Positions 8,547-18,247 of a stretch of DNA of 64,000 nucleotides are shown here, piece after piece; position 1 is the stretch's first letter; every line of letters starts with the position of its first letter. Below the pieces are notes generated by a model. That model was given only the letters and a program-made list of their open reading frames with translations. It was not told the DNA's origin and made no database searches. Made by a program: the position numbers and the translations under genes. Source of the stretch: Candidatus Eiseniibacteriota bacterium (GTDB taxonomy: Bacteria; Eisenbacteria; RBG-16-71-46; CAIMUX01); the NCBI GenBank assembly GCA_016712505.1, contig JADJQY010000009.1:1-64000 (forward strand). Direction: 5' to 3'.

Positions 8547-9593
8547 ATGAACATCTGCATCCTGCTCGGCGGCGAATCCTCCGAGCGGCGCGTCTCGCTC
8601 GTGTCGGGCCTGGCGGTCGGGACGACCTGCCGGGAACTCGGGCACACGGTCTGGTTTCTCGATCCGGCGACCGGAGACGAGGAGAGGTCGCACGACCTGC
8701 CTCCGGCCGAGCAGCCGTTTCTCGATCTGGTCGAGAGGTGGGAACAGCGGACGCCCGACCCCGGTCTCATCCCCGAGAGCCTGGCGCGGGTGCGGGCGGC
8801 GAAACCGGACTGCGTGCTGATCCTCCTCCACGGAGGGGCCGGCGAGGGGGGCACCGTCCAGGCGCTCCTCGATCTCTGGCGGATTCCGTACTCCGGTTCC
8901 GGACACGTCGCATCGGCGGTGGCGATGGACAAGGTGGTGACCAAGCGGATCCTGGAGCGACTGGAGATTCCGGTCGCGGCGGAGCTGCTCTGGACGGCGC
9001 CGCTCCATGGTCCGTGTACGCCTCCGTCGGCCGACGAGATCGCGGGCCTGGGCGGCTATCCGATCGTGGCCAAGCCGATCGCGGGCGGTTCGACCCTCGG
9101 CGTCACCATCGTGCGCGACCCCTCCATGTGGGCCGAGGCGTGGCGAAACGCCCAGGGGGAGATCGATCCCGATCGTGGGCTACTGCTCGAGCAGTTCATC
9201 CCAGGTCAGGAACTGACCGTCGGGCTGCTCGATGGGCAGCCTTTGCCGGTGGTGGAGATCCGACCTGGCGAAGGTTTCTACGACTATCGGTCGAAGTACA
9301 CTGCGGGGGCCTCGCAATACATCGTGCCGGCGGAGATCCCGACGGCGGTAGCGGAGCGGATGCAGGTCTGGGCGGCGCGGGCCTGCACGGCGATCGGAGT
9401 CCGGGATGTGGCCCGGGTCGACTTCCGGCTGGCGCCCGATGGCCGGATCGCCTGCCTCGAGGTCAACACCATACCGGGGATGACCCCCACGAGCCTGGTT
9501 CCGAAGGCCGCCAAGGCGATCGGAATCGACTTCAAGGACGTGGTCTCGCGTCTCATCGCGCGAGCCGCGGCACGCGGCCGCCCGGCGGCCTGA
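8547..9593 (+). CDS. ddl: D-alanine--D-alanine ligase
   Basis: ATP-grasp ligase that makes the D-Ala-D-Ala dipeptide for peptidoglycan. N-terminal MNICILLGGESSERRVSLVSG is the Ddl signature. The central YSGSGHVASAVAMDKVVTKR and PIVAKPIAGGSTLGVTIV provide ATP and substrate contacts, and ARVDFRL...CLEVNTIPGMTPTSLVPKAA is the C-terminal metal-binding and omega-loop region. Its 348 residues fall in the normal range. The start follows GGAGG at about 8535; longer upstream reading frames run back over the antisense BLUF gene and are not credible. cysS follows after 14 bp. Confidence 0.93.
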   Translation: MNICILLGGESSERRVSLVSGLAVGTTCRELGHTVWFLDPATGDEERSHDLPPAEQPFLDLVERWEQRTPDPGLIPESLARVRAAKPDCVLILLHGGAGEGGTVQALLDLWRIPYSGSGHVASAVAMDKVVTKRILERLEIPVAAELLWTAPLHGPCTPPSADEIAGLGGYPIVAKPIAGGSTLGVTIVRDPSMWAEAWRNAQGEIDPDRGLLLEQFIPGQELTVGLLDGQPLPVVEIRPGEGFYDYRSKYTAGASQYIVPAEIPTAVAERMQVWAARACTAIGVRDVARVDFRLAPDGRIACLEVNTIPGMTPTSLVPKAAKAIGIDFKDVVSRLIARAAARGRPAA

Positions 9594-9607
9594 ATCAGGA
9601 AGGATCT

Positions 9608-11029
9608 ATGAGCCTCAAGGTATTCGACACCCTGCGCGACGATCGCATTCCGTTTACCACCGTGCGTGAGGGGAAGGTGGGGATGTACGTCTGCGGTCTC
9701 ACCGTGCAGGGTCCGCCGCACGTGGGGCACATGCGCGCCGCCATGGTGGGCGACCTGGTGCACCGGTCGCTCCGCTGGCTCGGCTACGATGTCACCTTCC
9801 TCAACAACTTCACCGATGTCGATGACAAGATCATCGTCAAGGCGGCCGAGGATGGGGTCGACTACACCACCGTCGCGGAGCGGAACATCGAGTCTTACTT
9901 CCGCTTCGTCGACCTGCTCGGCATGAAGCGCGCCACGCTCTATCCGCGGGTCACCCAGCACATCCCCGAGATCCAGACCCTGATCGCCACCCTGATCCAG
10001 AAGGGGGTCGCCTACGCCGCGGGCGGCGACGTCTACTTCCGGGTCGAGAAGTTCCAGGGCTACGGCAAGCTCTCGAAGCGTAAGACGGACGAACTCCGCT
10101 CCGGTTCGCGCATCGAACCGGGGGAGCAAAAGGAGAGTCCGCTCGACTTCGCGCTCTGGAAGGCGGCGCGCGAGGGGGAGCCGTACTGGGATAGCCCTTG
10201 GGGGCGCGGTCGTCCCGGCTGGCACATCGAGTGCTCGGCCATGGCGATGAAGTACCTCGGCGAGTGCCTCGACCTGCACGGCGGCGGGATCGACCTGATC
10301 TTCCCGCACCACGAGAACGAGATCGCTCAGTCGGAGGCGGCGACCGGGCGCACTTTCTCGAACTTCTGGGTCCACAACGGTCTGGTCCTGCTCGAGGGGA
10401 CCAAGATGTCGAAGTCGACCAAGCACTTCTATCTCGCGGAAGAAATCTCGAACATCGCCGAGCCGGCGACCATCCGGTACTACCTCCTCTCGACCCACTA
10501 TCGCAGTCCGATCGACTTCAGCCAGGAGCGATTGGACGAGGCGGGCACGGCGTTCTCACGCATTCGGCAGACCGCCGAAGGGTTGAACGGTGTGCTCGGC
10601 GCTCCGACCACCGGGGTCGAGGAGCCGATCGCGCCGGAGTCGCTCGCGCAGCCGGAGATCCGCACTGCCCTGGTCGACTTCCGCGCCTCGATCGAGGATG
10701 ACTTCAACAGCGCGGGCGCGCTCGGGCACCTCTTCAGTCTCTCCAGGACGCTGAATCGGATGATGGCCGAACCGAGTTCGGGCGAGAAGGAGGCGCGGAT
10801 CAAGGAAGGGTATCGCGTCTTCCATCACCTCGTGTCGTTGCTCGGTCTGGACGTGAAGGCGCCCGAGGTGGAGATCCCCGAGATCATCCGAGACCTCGCG
10901 CGGCAACGCGGGGAGGCCCGCGCGGCCAAGGAGTGGGGTCGGGCGGACGAGATTCGAAAGGAACTCACCGAGCGGGGCTGGGTCGTCGAGGACCGCGGTG
11001 GCGAGACGGTGATCCGTCCGCTCAAGTAG
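9608..11029 (+). CDS. cysS: Cysteinyl-tRNA synthetase
   Basis: Class Ia aminoacyl-tRNA synthetase charging tRNA-Cys. C29 in MYVCGLTV is the first zinc ligand, and H38-V-G-H41 is the HIGH motif. The second half of the zinc site is in HIECSAMAMKYLG and DLIFPHHENEIAQSE, and K266-M-S-K-S is the KMSKS loop. The C-terminal DALR-type helical domain ends in RADEIRKELTERGWVVED, typical of CysRS. It has 473 residues. The AGGAAGGATCT just upstream is its ribosome-binding site, and the gene sits 14 bp after ddl. Confidence 0.96.
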   Translation: MSLKVFDTLRDDRIPFTTVREGKVGMYVCGLTVQGPPHVGHMRAAMVGDLVHRSLRWLGYDVTFLNNFTDVDDKIIVKAAEDGVDYTTVAERNIESYFRFVDLLGMKRATLYPRVTQHIPEIQTLIATLIQKGVAYAAGGDVYFRVEKFQGYGKLSKRKTDELRSGSRIEPGEQKESPLDFALWKAAREGEPYWDSPWGRGRPGWHIECSAMAMKYLGECLDLHGGGIDLIFPHHENEIAQSEAATGRTFSNFWVHNGLVLLEGTKMSKSTKHFYLAEEISNIAEPATIRYYLLSTHYRSPIDFSQERLDEAGTAFSRIRQTAEGLNGVLGAPTTGVEEPIAPESLAQPEIRTALVDFRASIEDDFNSAGALGHLFSLSRTLNRMMAEPSSGEKEARIKEGYRVFHHLVSLLGLDVKAPEVEIPEIIRDLARQRGEARAAKEWGRADEIRKELTERGWVVEDRGGETVIRPLK

Positions 11030-11043
11030 TCGGAGCCGGCGGC

Positions 11044-13947
11044 ATGCGCGACGCGACCCGATCGAGCACCCGCCCCGTCGCGCGGACCACGCGCCACGAT
11101 CGCCCGACGCGCCCCTCCGTTGGGGGGGCGCGGGTAGCGGTCGCGTCGGCGAAACCCCACGCTCAGGTCTTTCGCATCGGCGAGCGGGTGGCGGGCCGCT
11201 TCCGCATCGTCCGTTTCATCGCCGGCGGTGGAATGGGAGAGGTGTATGAAGCACTCGACCCCGAGCTGGCCGAGAGGGTAGCGCTCAAGACCATCCGGCC
11301 GGAGATCGTCCGTGACGCCTCGGCGATCGCGCGGCTGAAGCGCGAACTCCAACTCGCGCGGCGGGTCACGCACCGATCGATCTGTCGGCTGCACGACTTC
11401 GGCACCCATCGTCGGCGCGGTCGCGAGATTCCGTTCGTGACCATGGAACTCCTTCCGGGCGAGCGGCTCGATCAGCGGATCTCCCGCCTGGCGCGCCTGG
11501 CCTACGACGAAGCGGAACGGCTCACCCGCGGCATCGCCCAGGCCTTGGCTGCGGCGCACGCCGCGTCGGTGGTCCACTGCGATCTCAAGCCGGGGAATGT
11601 GATTCTGGTCGAGGGAGCGCGTGGCGAGCGGGTGGTGGTCACCGACTTCGGGATTGCCGCCGCGGTCGGCTCGGCCGAGTCCGCGCGCTGGGGAACTCCG
11701 GCCTACATGGCGCCGGAGCAACGCCGCGGAGAGCGGGCCGGGGCAGCGGCGGATCTCTACGCCCTCGGTGTGCTCCTGCACGAGATGCTCTTCGGCCTTC
11801 CCTTCGTGGAGCAGGGCCACGACCGGCTGGAGGCGCGCCTCGGGGAACTGCCGGCGCGACTCGCCTCCGTGCTCCGGCGAACCCTGGTCAGCGATCCACG
11901 CGAGCGCTCCATCTCGGCGGAAGAGATCGTCGACTTGCTCGCCCCGCTCACGGCGTCCCGGCCGCGGGTCGCGCCGGCCATGCCGTCCGGGGCCAACGAT
12001 CGGGGCTGGTGGAACGCCTGGACGCACCTCCGTTCGCAGCCCCAAGACGAGGAAGCGGCGCGCACCCTACAGGAGGGACTCGAACTCCTCCGCCTCCGGC
12101 GGCCCACCGAGGCGCTCGAGCGGTTCGAGTCCGGGATCGCGCGCGACCCGGAGTTTGCCCTGCTCCACTGCGCAAAGTCCGATGCCTGGACGGCGCTCGG
12201 CTATGAACGGCGCGCGCTCGAAGCCGCCCGCGAGGGGTTTCTCCGCAGCGGATCGCTGCCGCGGAGGGAGCAGATCGAGGTCGAGGCACGCCTCCGGCGA
12301 CTCAACTCGGAATGGGACACCGCAATTCAATTGACCCAGGCGCTCTGGATCTTCGACCCGAGCGAGCCCGACCTTGGGATCGGACTGGCGACCATGCAGC
12401 TCGACGCAGGCCGCCATGCCGATGCGCTGGCGACCATCAGTGAACTGCGTGCCCGGGCGGAAGCAGGGCCACCCGATCCGCGTCTCGATCTGCTCGAGGC
12501 GGAGCAAGCCTGGTGCGTGTCCGACGCGCCGCGACAGCTCGCGCTGGCCAAGCGGGTGGTGCAGGCGGTCGGTCCCGGGGCAACCGGGCCGATTCCGGCT
12601 CGGGCCCACTTCCTGAGCGCAACCGCCCACTTCCTCCTCGGTAGCTTCGGCGACTCGGAGACGCACTTCGGCGCTGCGTTGGAGCTGTTTGCCGGTGATC
12701 CGCGAGGCGTCACGCACACGCTCATGTCCCTCGGTCTGCTCTTTCGCACCCGGGGCAAGCGGGCGCGGGCCGCTGAACTGTACGAGCAAGCGCACCAGGT
12801 CGCGCGCGCACATGGGCAGCGCCGGGACACTGCCAGTGCCGTGACCAGTCTGGCTGCCCTTCAGATGATCGCCGGCAACACCACCGAGGCCGCGCGCTTC
12901 TGCGAGGAGGCCCTGCGCGAGCATCGCGAGGCCGGCAGTGTGCGGGGTATGGTCTCCAGCCTGACCATGAAGGGGATCGTGCAGAGCACGCTCGGTCAGT
13001 TCCAGGAGGCGCGGGCGACCTATCGTGAGGCTCTGGGCGCGGCGCTGCGGGCCGGCGACACCATCTGGGCGATCACCGTGCTGCAGAATCTCGCCAACGC
13101 CTGCGCCACCTGGGGACGGTTCGCGGAGGCGTACCGTCGAAGCCAGGAGGCGGAGCGGCTCGCCCGGCTCATTTCCAACCCGGTGCAGATCGCGCATGCG
13201 CGCTGCTTCGCCGCGTTCAGCCTCATCGCCTGGGGTCGCCTGATCGAGGCCGGCGAGGGGCTCGAGCAAGCGAAGCAGACCTTCGAGCGGGTGGGCGATC
13301 GGGTGCGGCTCGCCTCTTCGAGCATGACCGCCGGACAGCTCGCGCTCTATCGCGGACAGCTCGAGGTAGCGCGCGCCATCCAGGAGCGCGCCTTGGCGCT
13401 CTCACACGAGCTGAGCCAGCCGCAGTTCGTCGGCTGGGCGACCGCGCATCTGGGCGAAGTCGCCCTCTGGGAAGGGAATCTCGCCGCGGCTCGGGAGCAC
13501 ACCCTGGCCGCGATCCGCATCCGCGAGGAGACGAACGACGAGTGGGCGCTGTTGCACAGCTTTCACGCCCTGGCCCAGATCGACCTGGCGGAAGGCCGAT
13601 TCGACGACGCGGTGACCAACGCCGGCCGCACCATCGAGCGGGCGCTGCGCTACGGTCGTCCGAACGAAGAAGCGCTCGGCCGCGCGCTGGAGGCGCGCGC
13701 GCACCTCGCTGCCGGCCGCCCCGCCCCGGCGAGAAGGTCGGCCGCCCGCGCGCGTCGCTGTTCGAGCGGTACGGAAAGCCTCTTTGTCCGTTTCTGGGTC
13801 GACTACACCGGAGCATCGATCGCGCTAAGCGCGGGGGAGATCGCGATCGCGCGACCCCTGGTGGAACGGATGACGGCCTGGCTGGAGCACTCGAAGGCCG
13901 ACCTCTATCATCCACACGTCGCCCGCCTGGCGGAGCAGCTTCGGTGA
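11044..13947 (+). CDS. Ser/Thr protein kinase with TPR tail (non-RD catalytic loop)
   Basis: A 967-residue Hanks-type kinase. It has the glycine loop GGGMGEVYEA near 61, catalytic K82, catalytic loop H178-C179-D180-LKPGN, D201-F-G, and APEQ in the activation segment. Cys replaces the usual Arg of HRD, making it a non-RD kinase. From about residue 330 to the end it is a continuous run of TPR-like helical pairs (for example YRGQLEVARAIQERALAL and YEQAHQVARAHGQRRDT). I see no transmembrane segment, so it is probably cytoplasmic. GGAG lies 8 bp before the ATG, and the cysS stop is 14 bp upstream. It overlaps the next kinase by 4 bp. Confidence 0.9.
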   Translation: MRDATRSSTRPVARTTRHDRPTRPSVGGARVAVASAKPHAQVFRIGERVAGRFRIVRFIAGGGMGEVYEALDPELAERVALKTIRPEIVRDASAIARLKRELQLARRVTHRSICRLHDFGTHRRRGREIPFVTMELLPGERLDQRISRLARLAYDEAERLTRGIAQALAAAHAASVVHCDLKPGNVILVEGARGERVVVTDFGIAAAVGSAESARWGTPAYMAPEQRRGERAGAAADLYALGVLLHEMLFGLPFVEQGHDRLEARLGELPARLASVLRRTLVSDPRERSISAEEIVDLLAPLTASRPRVAPAMPSGANDRGWWNAWTHLRSQPQDEEAARTLQEGLELLRLRRPTEALERFESGIARDPEFALLHCAKSDAWTALGYERRALEAAREGFLRSGSLPRREQIEVEARLRRLNSEWDTAIQLTQALWIFDPSEPDLGIGLATMQLDAGRHADALATISELRARAEAGPPDPRLDLLEAEQAWCVSDAPRQLALAKRVVQAVGPGATGPIPARAHFLSATAHFLLGSFGDSETHFGAALELFAGDPRGVTHTLMSLGLLFRTRGKRARAAELYEQAHQVARAHGQRRDTASAVTSLAALQMIAGNTTEAARFCEEALREHREAGSVRGMVSSLTMKGIVQSTLGQFQEARATYREALGAALRAGDTIWAITVLQNLANACATWGRFAEAYRRSQEAERLARLISNPVQIAHARCFAAFSLIAWGRLIEAGEGLEQAKQTFERVGDRVRLASSSMTAGQLALYRGQLEVARAIQERALALSHELSQPQFVGWATAHLGEVALWEGNLAAAREHTLAAIRIREETNDEWALLHSFHALAQIDLAEGRFDDAVTNAGRTIERALRYGRPNEEALGRALEARAHLAAGRPAPARRSAARARRCSSGTESLFVRFWVDYTGASIALSAGEIAIARPLVERMTAWLEHSKADLYHPHVARLAEQLR

Positions 13948-16900
13948 CCCGCTCCCGGCGCAGCTTGGTCACGCGCCCGGCCCCCGGGACGCCGACGGGC
14001 GCGCGGACCTTTGCTCCGGGGGATCGCATCGCCGAGCGCTTCCAGGTGATCCGTTTCATCGCGCGCGGCGGCATGGGCGAGGTCTACGCCGCGCGGGATC
14101 TGGTGCTGGGCGAACCCGTGGCCCTCAAGACCATCCGGCCCGAGATCGCCCTCGATCCCCAGACCGTCGCCCGCTTCAAACGCGAAGTTCGACTCGCCCG
14201 TCGCGTGACGCACCCCAACGTCTGCCGTCTGTTCGATCTCTGGAGTCTGCGTTCCGGACCGCGGCGGGAGCAGATCCACCTCGTCACCATGGAACTGCTG
14301 GATGGCGAGACCCTCGATGCCCGGTTGTCCCGCCGTGGGCCGATGCGCGGTGCGGCGGCGATCCAGATCGCCCGGCAGCTCGCTTCCGCCCTGGCAGCGG
14401 CGCATGAGGTGGGCGTGGTGCACCGCGATCTGAAGAGCGGAAACGTGCTCCTGGTGCCGTCCCCCGAGCTGGAGACCGATCGCGCGGTGGTCACCGACTT
14501 CGGTCTGGCGGTGGAGCAGGCGCGCCGCGGTGCCCTTCACTCGGCGGCAGGGTCGCGTCGCTTCGCCGGCACCCCCGAGTACATGGCTCCGGAGCAGCTG
14601 GCGGGAGAGCCGATCGGCATCTGGACCGATCTCTACGCGCTCGGCATCGTGCTCTTCGAGCTGGTGACCGGCATGATCCCTCTGCTCGGAGAGAACCGGG
14701 ACGCGCGACGATCCGATCCCAGCTTCGACTCCGGCGTCGATCTGGCCGAGTTGGCTCGCGCGCGCTTGCACCAGAACGCGCCCTCGCCGCGGCGTTTCGC
14801 CCCCGAACTCGATCCGCGCTGGGAGTCGGCCATTCTGCGCTGCCTCGAGCGTGCCCCGAAGCGTCGTTTCGCCTCCGCTCAGGATCTGCTCGCGGCGCTC
14901 CCGATCGAAGCCGAGACGAGGCCGCGGCTGGTGGCCACCGCGGCACTCTGCACCGCGGATCCGGCGGACGCTTGGCAGGGGGCGGTGCTGGCCGACGCGC
15001 TCGCCGCGGAGCTCGACGCGCCGGACCCCGACGGCACCCCGCGCGCGGTCGACGTATCGCCGTGGATCGCCCGCCTCGGCCTTCACGCGCCTCCACCCTA
15101 CTCTCGCGCGATCACGCGGCGGGTTCGCGCGCTGACCGGGGCTGATCTTCTGGTCGGGGGCAGTCTCTCCAACCGAACTTCGCCGGGTGGACCGGCGTGG
15201 CGGGTGAGCGCGCAGGATCTGCGCAGCGGGGTCGTCCGCTTCACGCTGCGGGGGGCGGTCGCGGACGACGATCCGCTCGCCCCGGCGCGCGCGGCTGCGG
15301 AGGCGGTGCGAGCGTTGTTGCGCGTCCCCGCGCACGCGGGGATCGAGGCCCGATGCGTTCCTGCGGTCGCGAGCCGCGACTTCGGCCACGGGCTTCTGGC
15401 GCGCGCCCACGATCGGTACCTGGATGCGCGATCCGCCTTCGCACGCGCGGCCGAGTGCGCACCCGACTTCCCCCGCGGCCACTTCGCCCTGGCGGAAGTG
15501 CAACAGACCCTGGGCGAGCTTACCGAGGCCCACCGCAGTGCCCTGCGGGCGCAGGAGGGGAGTCGTTCCCTCCCACGACGCGATCAACTCGCGATCGAGG
15601 CGTTCGCGGCACGGCTGGGGAATCAGCCCGAGCGGGCGTTTCGACTCCTCCGGACACTCGTGATCCTCGACCCCGAGAGTCTGGCGGGGGTCGAGAGCCT
15701 GATCGAAGCGCTCCTGTCGGTGCACATGGTCGACGAGGCACTCCGTGTCGTGACCGGCGCGCGGTCGAGACCCACGCAGCTCTCCGATCTTCTTCCGCTC
15801 GACCTGCTCGAGTTGCGCGCGCGCGCCGCCGGAGGGGCTTCCCCCGAGGTCGAGGCCATTGCGCGCGCGACCATAGAGAAGGCGCGGTTCGTCGGCCTTG
15901 CGTCTGTGGTGGAGTACGCGGAGGCACTCGCCTTCGGCGGCGTGGAGCACGAAGCCCAGCCGCCCTGGTCCCGCCTCGAGCCGCTCGCGCTGACGGCCGA
16001 ATCCGCGCTGCGGGCCGGGAGGATCGCCGAGGCGCGGACCCGCTTCGATTCGCTCGCGGAGGCCGCCGCGGGCCACGGGTCCCGCAACGTGGAGCTGCGG
16101 GCGCATCTCGGCCAGGCCCGCAGCGGGTTGAACTCGGGCGATCTCGACACTGCTCGACTCCGGGTCGAACAGGCCCAGGAACTTGCCGCGGCTTGTGGCG
16201 ATCTGCCCCGTCTGGCCTCGGCCCTCCATCTGCGGGGGGAGATCGAGGATCGCGCCGGTGACGCGGGCCGGGCGGAGGCGTTGGTCCGAGAGGCGACCGA
16301 GGTGGCAGATCGGGCAGGGGATCTAGCGGTGTCGGCTGAACTCCACCGGTCGCTCGGCAACTTCTTGCTGGCCCTCGGTTCGGTCGCGGGTGCCCGGGAG
16401 GCCTTCAGCGTGTCACTCCGGATCGCGCGCGAACGCGGCCATCCTGCGGAGATCGCGCGGTCGCTCCTGGCCCTTGGGCTCTCGGAGTTGGAAACCGAGG
16501 ACCTCCGTTCGATCGAGGGTCGGATCGAGGAGGCCGAGGCGGTCCTGGATGAGCGGCCGGCGTCCCCACTGAACGCCGCGCTTCGCGTGGCCCGCGCGCG
16601 GCTCTTGATCTTGCTGGGACGCCTTGGAGAGGCCGAGCAACTCCTCGCCGAGCTGAGTGGCGCCTCGATCGGCGACGCCGCGGTGTCGTTCACTCTCAAT
16701 CTGGCCGTGGCCCGGCTGCGCATCGTGCGGGACACACCAACGCGCGCGCGTGCCGCGGCGGCTCGGGCGCGCCGTTTCGCCTCACGCGTGGGGCAGGAAT
16801 GGGCGAGCCACGAAGTCGCGTTACTCGAGGCCGAACTCGCGCTCCTCCAGGGGGCGGGGAACGTGGCGACCGACCTTTCCGCCATCATCGAACGGGCGCG

Positions 16901-17300
16901 CACGCGTGGCCGACTGCCGATCGAGGTTCGCGCCCGACTCCTGTTGACCCGGTGCTACCGGGAGGCTGGGGACTTCGCTTCCGCACGGGCGACCCTTGCA
17001 CCTCTGGCCGCCGTCGAACCGGAATCGTTGCCGTTGCGGTTGACCCTCGTGCTCGAGCGCGCTTGCCTGGAGTCGGCCGAGGATGAAGACGCCGCTTCCC
17101 GCCGCGCCGCTCTCTCCGCTGCTCTCGCCGAGGCCGAGGGCGTCGGCCTCCCCGAGCTCGCGCTCGAGGCACGTCTGGCCGTCGCCCTCGATCCCGTGAA
17201 CGCCGCGTCGCGCGAACAGTCTGCCGCCCAGGTCGCGGCCGAGGCCCGCGATCGCGGCTACCTCCACCTCGCTCGGCGCGCGCTCACCTCGGCAGGATGA
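13944..17300 (+). CDS. Ser/Thr protein kinase with long helical-repeat tail
   Basis: A 1118-residue paralogue of the preceding kinase. Kinase domain residues are the glycine loop RGGMGEVYAA near 41, K62, the full H160-R161-D162-LKSGN motif, D185-F-G and GTPEYMAPEQ. Residues about 330-470 (AAALCTADPADAWQGAVLAD, ALTGADLLVGGSLS) look like the TolB-like or FlgO-like N-terminal domain often found in such kinases. The rest is TPR-like and very rich in Ala, Arg, Glu and Leu. The GTG start overlaps the previous stop (GTGA), so both kinases are made together. The first kinase lacks Arg in HRD and this one has it, so the two may differ in activation. Confidence 0.88.
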   Translation: MTRSRRSLVTRPAPGTPTGARTFAPGDRIAERFQVIRFIARGGMGEVYAARDLVLGEPVALKTIRPEIALDPQTVARFKREVRLARRVTHPNVCRLFDLWSLRSGPRREQIHLVTMELLDGETLDARLSRRGPMRGAAAIQIARQLASALAAAHEVGVVHRDLKSGNVLLVPSPELETDRAVVTDFGLAVEQARRGALHSAAGSRRFAGTPEYMAPEQLAGEPIGIWTDLYALGIVLFELVTGMIPLLGENRDARRSDPSFDSGVDLAELARARLHQNAPSPRRFAPELDPRWESAILRCLERAPKRRFASAQDLLAALPIEAETRPRLVATAALCTADPADAWQGAVLADALAAELDAPDPDGTPRAVDVSPWIARLGLHAPPPYSRAITRRVRALTGADLLVGGSLSNRTSPGGPAWRVSAQDLRSGVVRFTLRGAVADDDPLAPARAAAEAVRALLRVPAHAGIEARCVPAVASRDFGHGLLARAHDRYLDARSAFARAAECAPDFPRGHFALAEVQQTLGELTEAHRSALRAQEGSRSLPRRDQLAIEAFAARLGNQPERAFRLLRTLVILDPESLAGVESLIEALLSVHMVDEALRVVTGARSRPTQLSDLLPLDLLELRARAAGGASPEVEAIARATIEKARFVGLASVVEYAEALAFGGVEHEAQPPWSRLEPLALTAESALRAGRIAEARTRFDSLAEAAAGHGSRNVELRAHLGQARSGLNSGDLDTARLRVEQAQELAAACGDLPRLASALHLRGEIEDRAGDAGRAEALVREATEVADRAGDLAVSAELHRSLGNFLLALGSVAGAREAFSVSLRIARERGHPAEIARSLLALGLSELETEDLRSIEGRIEEAEAVLDERPASPLNAALRVARARLLILLGRLGEAEQLLAELSGASIGDAAVSFTLNLAVARLRIVRDTPTRARAAAARARRFASRVGQEWASHEVALLEAELALLQGAGNVATDLSAIIERARTRGRLPIEVRARLLLTRCYREAGDFASARATLAPLAAVEPESLPLRLTLVLERACLESAEDEDAASRRAALSAALAEAEGVGLPELALEARLAVALDPVNAASREQSAAQVAAEARDRGYLHLARRALTSAG

Positions 17301-17675
17301 CCGGGCGACCGCGGGCATCTCGCGGGTCGGCGCGTCGGCGCGTCGAGCGGCGTCGAGCGGCGTCGGGGTTCCCACCTGCCCAGTCCGGAACCGGCAGAGG
17401 ACCTGCCGGGGTGGGGCCCGGTGCAGCACCATATGGATGCCGGCCAGCCGTGATGCGACGGACAGCCTATCCCCGCTCCCCTGGATCGGTTCGGGTGGTT
17501 CTTGAGACTGCCCTGCAATACGATTGATCTGCAGCGTAGTGGATTGATATGGTGTGAGTTGCCTCGCCCGAGACTTGTGAGGATCACCGCAACTCTCCCC
17601 GGGGAGAGTTCCCCCGCTTCGAAGGGGCGACACCGTTCAGCGGGCGCCACCCTCGGTGAGCGCAACCTCCGGGCC
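17301..17675 (+). other. Gene-free region after the kinase pair
   Basis: 375 bp with no supported gene. It holds short GC-rich tandem motifs at about 17328-17368 (GTCGAGCGGC twice and related units) and a perfect 20-bp palindrome at 17591-17610 (AACTCTCCCC and its complement) with no loop. A weak promoter-like pair, TTGATC near 17525 and TATGGT near 17549, is possible but not convincing. Confidence 0.4.
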
Positions 17676-17714
17676 AAAATACATTTTGACAGATGAAACC
17701 GCGCTCCATAGACT
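17676..17714 (+). promoter_or_regulatory. Sigma-70-type promoter of the tRNA-tuf operon
   Basis: TTGACA at 17686-17691 and TAGACT at 17709-17714 with an exact 17-bp spacer. An AT-rich near-palindrome AAAATACATTTT (17676-17687) runs into the -35. A GC-rich stretch (GCCGG) follows the -10, as in stringently controlled stable-RNA promoters. This is the best promoter in the window after the rpsL one, and it would drive the tRNA cluster and tuf. Confidence 0.75.
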
Positions 17715-17940
17715 GCCGGACTTTGGCAGCCGATCTCCTCGGGTTCAGCGCCTGCGCAACTCGGGGCCGCGACCGCGGAGACGAACGCCAGGAGCCAACC
17801 GAGGTTGAGATGCGTACCCGGAGCGCTGCGGGTCCTTGGGACCGGACGCGGCGTGGCTGGGGCTGCGCCTTTTTCGGCTGGGTTTCTTTCGAGTGAGTTT
17901 GGTTTCGTTGGTACCGACGGCGGCAGAGCGCGGTGGTTCA

Positions 17941-18050
17941 TGCTGGCGCAGCGCAGTAATCATGCTGGCGTAGCGCAGTAGTCATGCTGGCGCAGCGCAG
18001 TAGTCATGCTGGCGTAGCGCGGTAATCATGCTGGCGTAGCTCAGTAATCA
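17941..18050 (+). repeat. Five tandem 22-bp copies of the tRNA-Thr 5' end
   Basis: Five head-to-tail 22-bp units start at 17941, 17963, 17985, 18007 and 18029; a partial older copy may precede them. Each begins TGCTGGCG(C/T)AGC(G/T)C(A/G)GT, nearly the first 16 nt of the tRNA gene at 18052, which is itself the next unit in the series. Units closer to the tRNA match it better; the fifth carries GTAGCTCAG exactly. The array therefore appears to be an expansion of the tRNA acceptor and D-arm 5' half. No unit contains an anticodon arm, so none is a tRNA. It lies in the transcribed leader. Confidence 0.9.
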
Positions 18051-18051
18051 T

Positions 18052-18123
18052 GCTGGCGTAGCTCAGGGGTAGAGCAGCGGTTTTGTAAACCGCAGGTCGG
18101 GGGTTCGAATCCCTTCGCCAGCT
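18052..18123 (+). tRNA. tRNA-Thr (anticodon TGT)
   Basis: Folds as a standard 72-nt cloverleaf: acceptor GCTGGCG/CGCCAGC, D stem GCTC/GAGC, anticodon stem GCGGT/ACCGC with loop TTTGTAA (TGT, reads ACA), and T loop TTCGAAT. CCA is not encoded. Its 5' end continues the 22-bp repeat series immediately upstream. First of four tRNAs before tuf. Confidence 0.95.
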
Positions 18124-18247
18124 CACTCGATGCTGCCGGGTGGGGGCGCTGGGTGCGGAGCCGCTAAGCGGAAGTGGCGAAACGAATTCTGCTCGAGGAC
18201 CTGAAGGGGCCAACTTCGGGAGAGCAGGTTAGCGCATGGTTTGGTGT

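Noticed and set aside
17941..18050. CRISPR array
   Set aside because: The repeats are directly adjacent with no spacers, are degenerate, and match the neighbouring tRNA.
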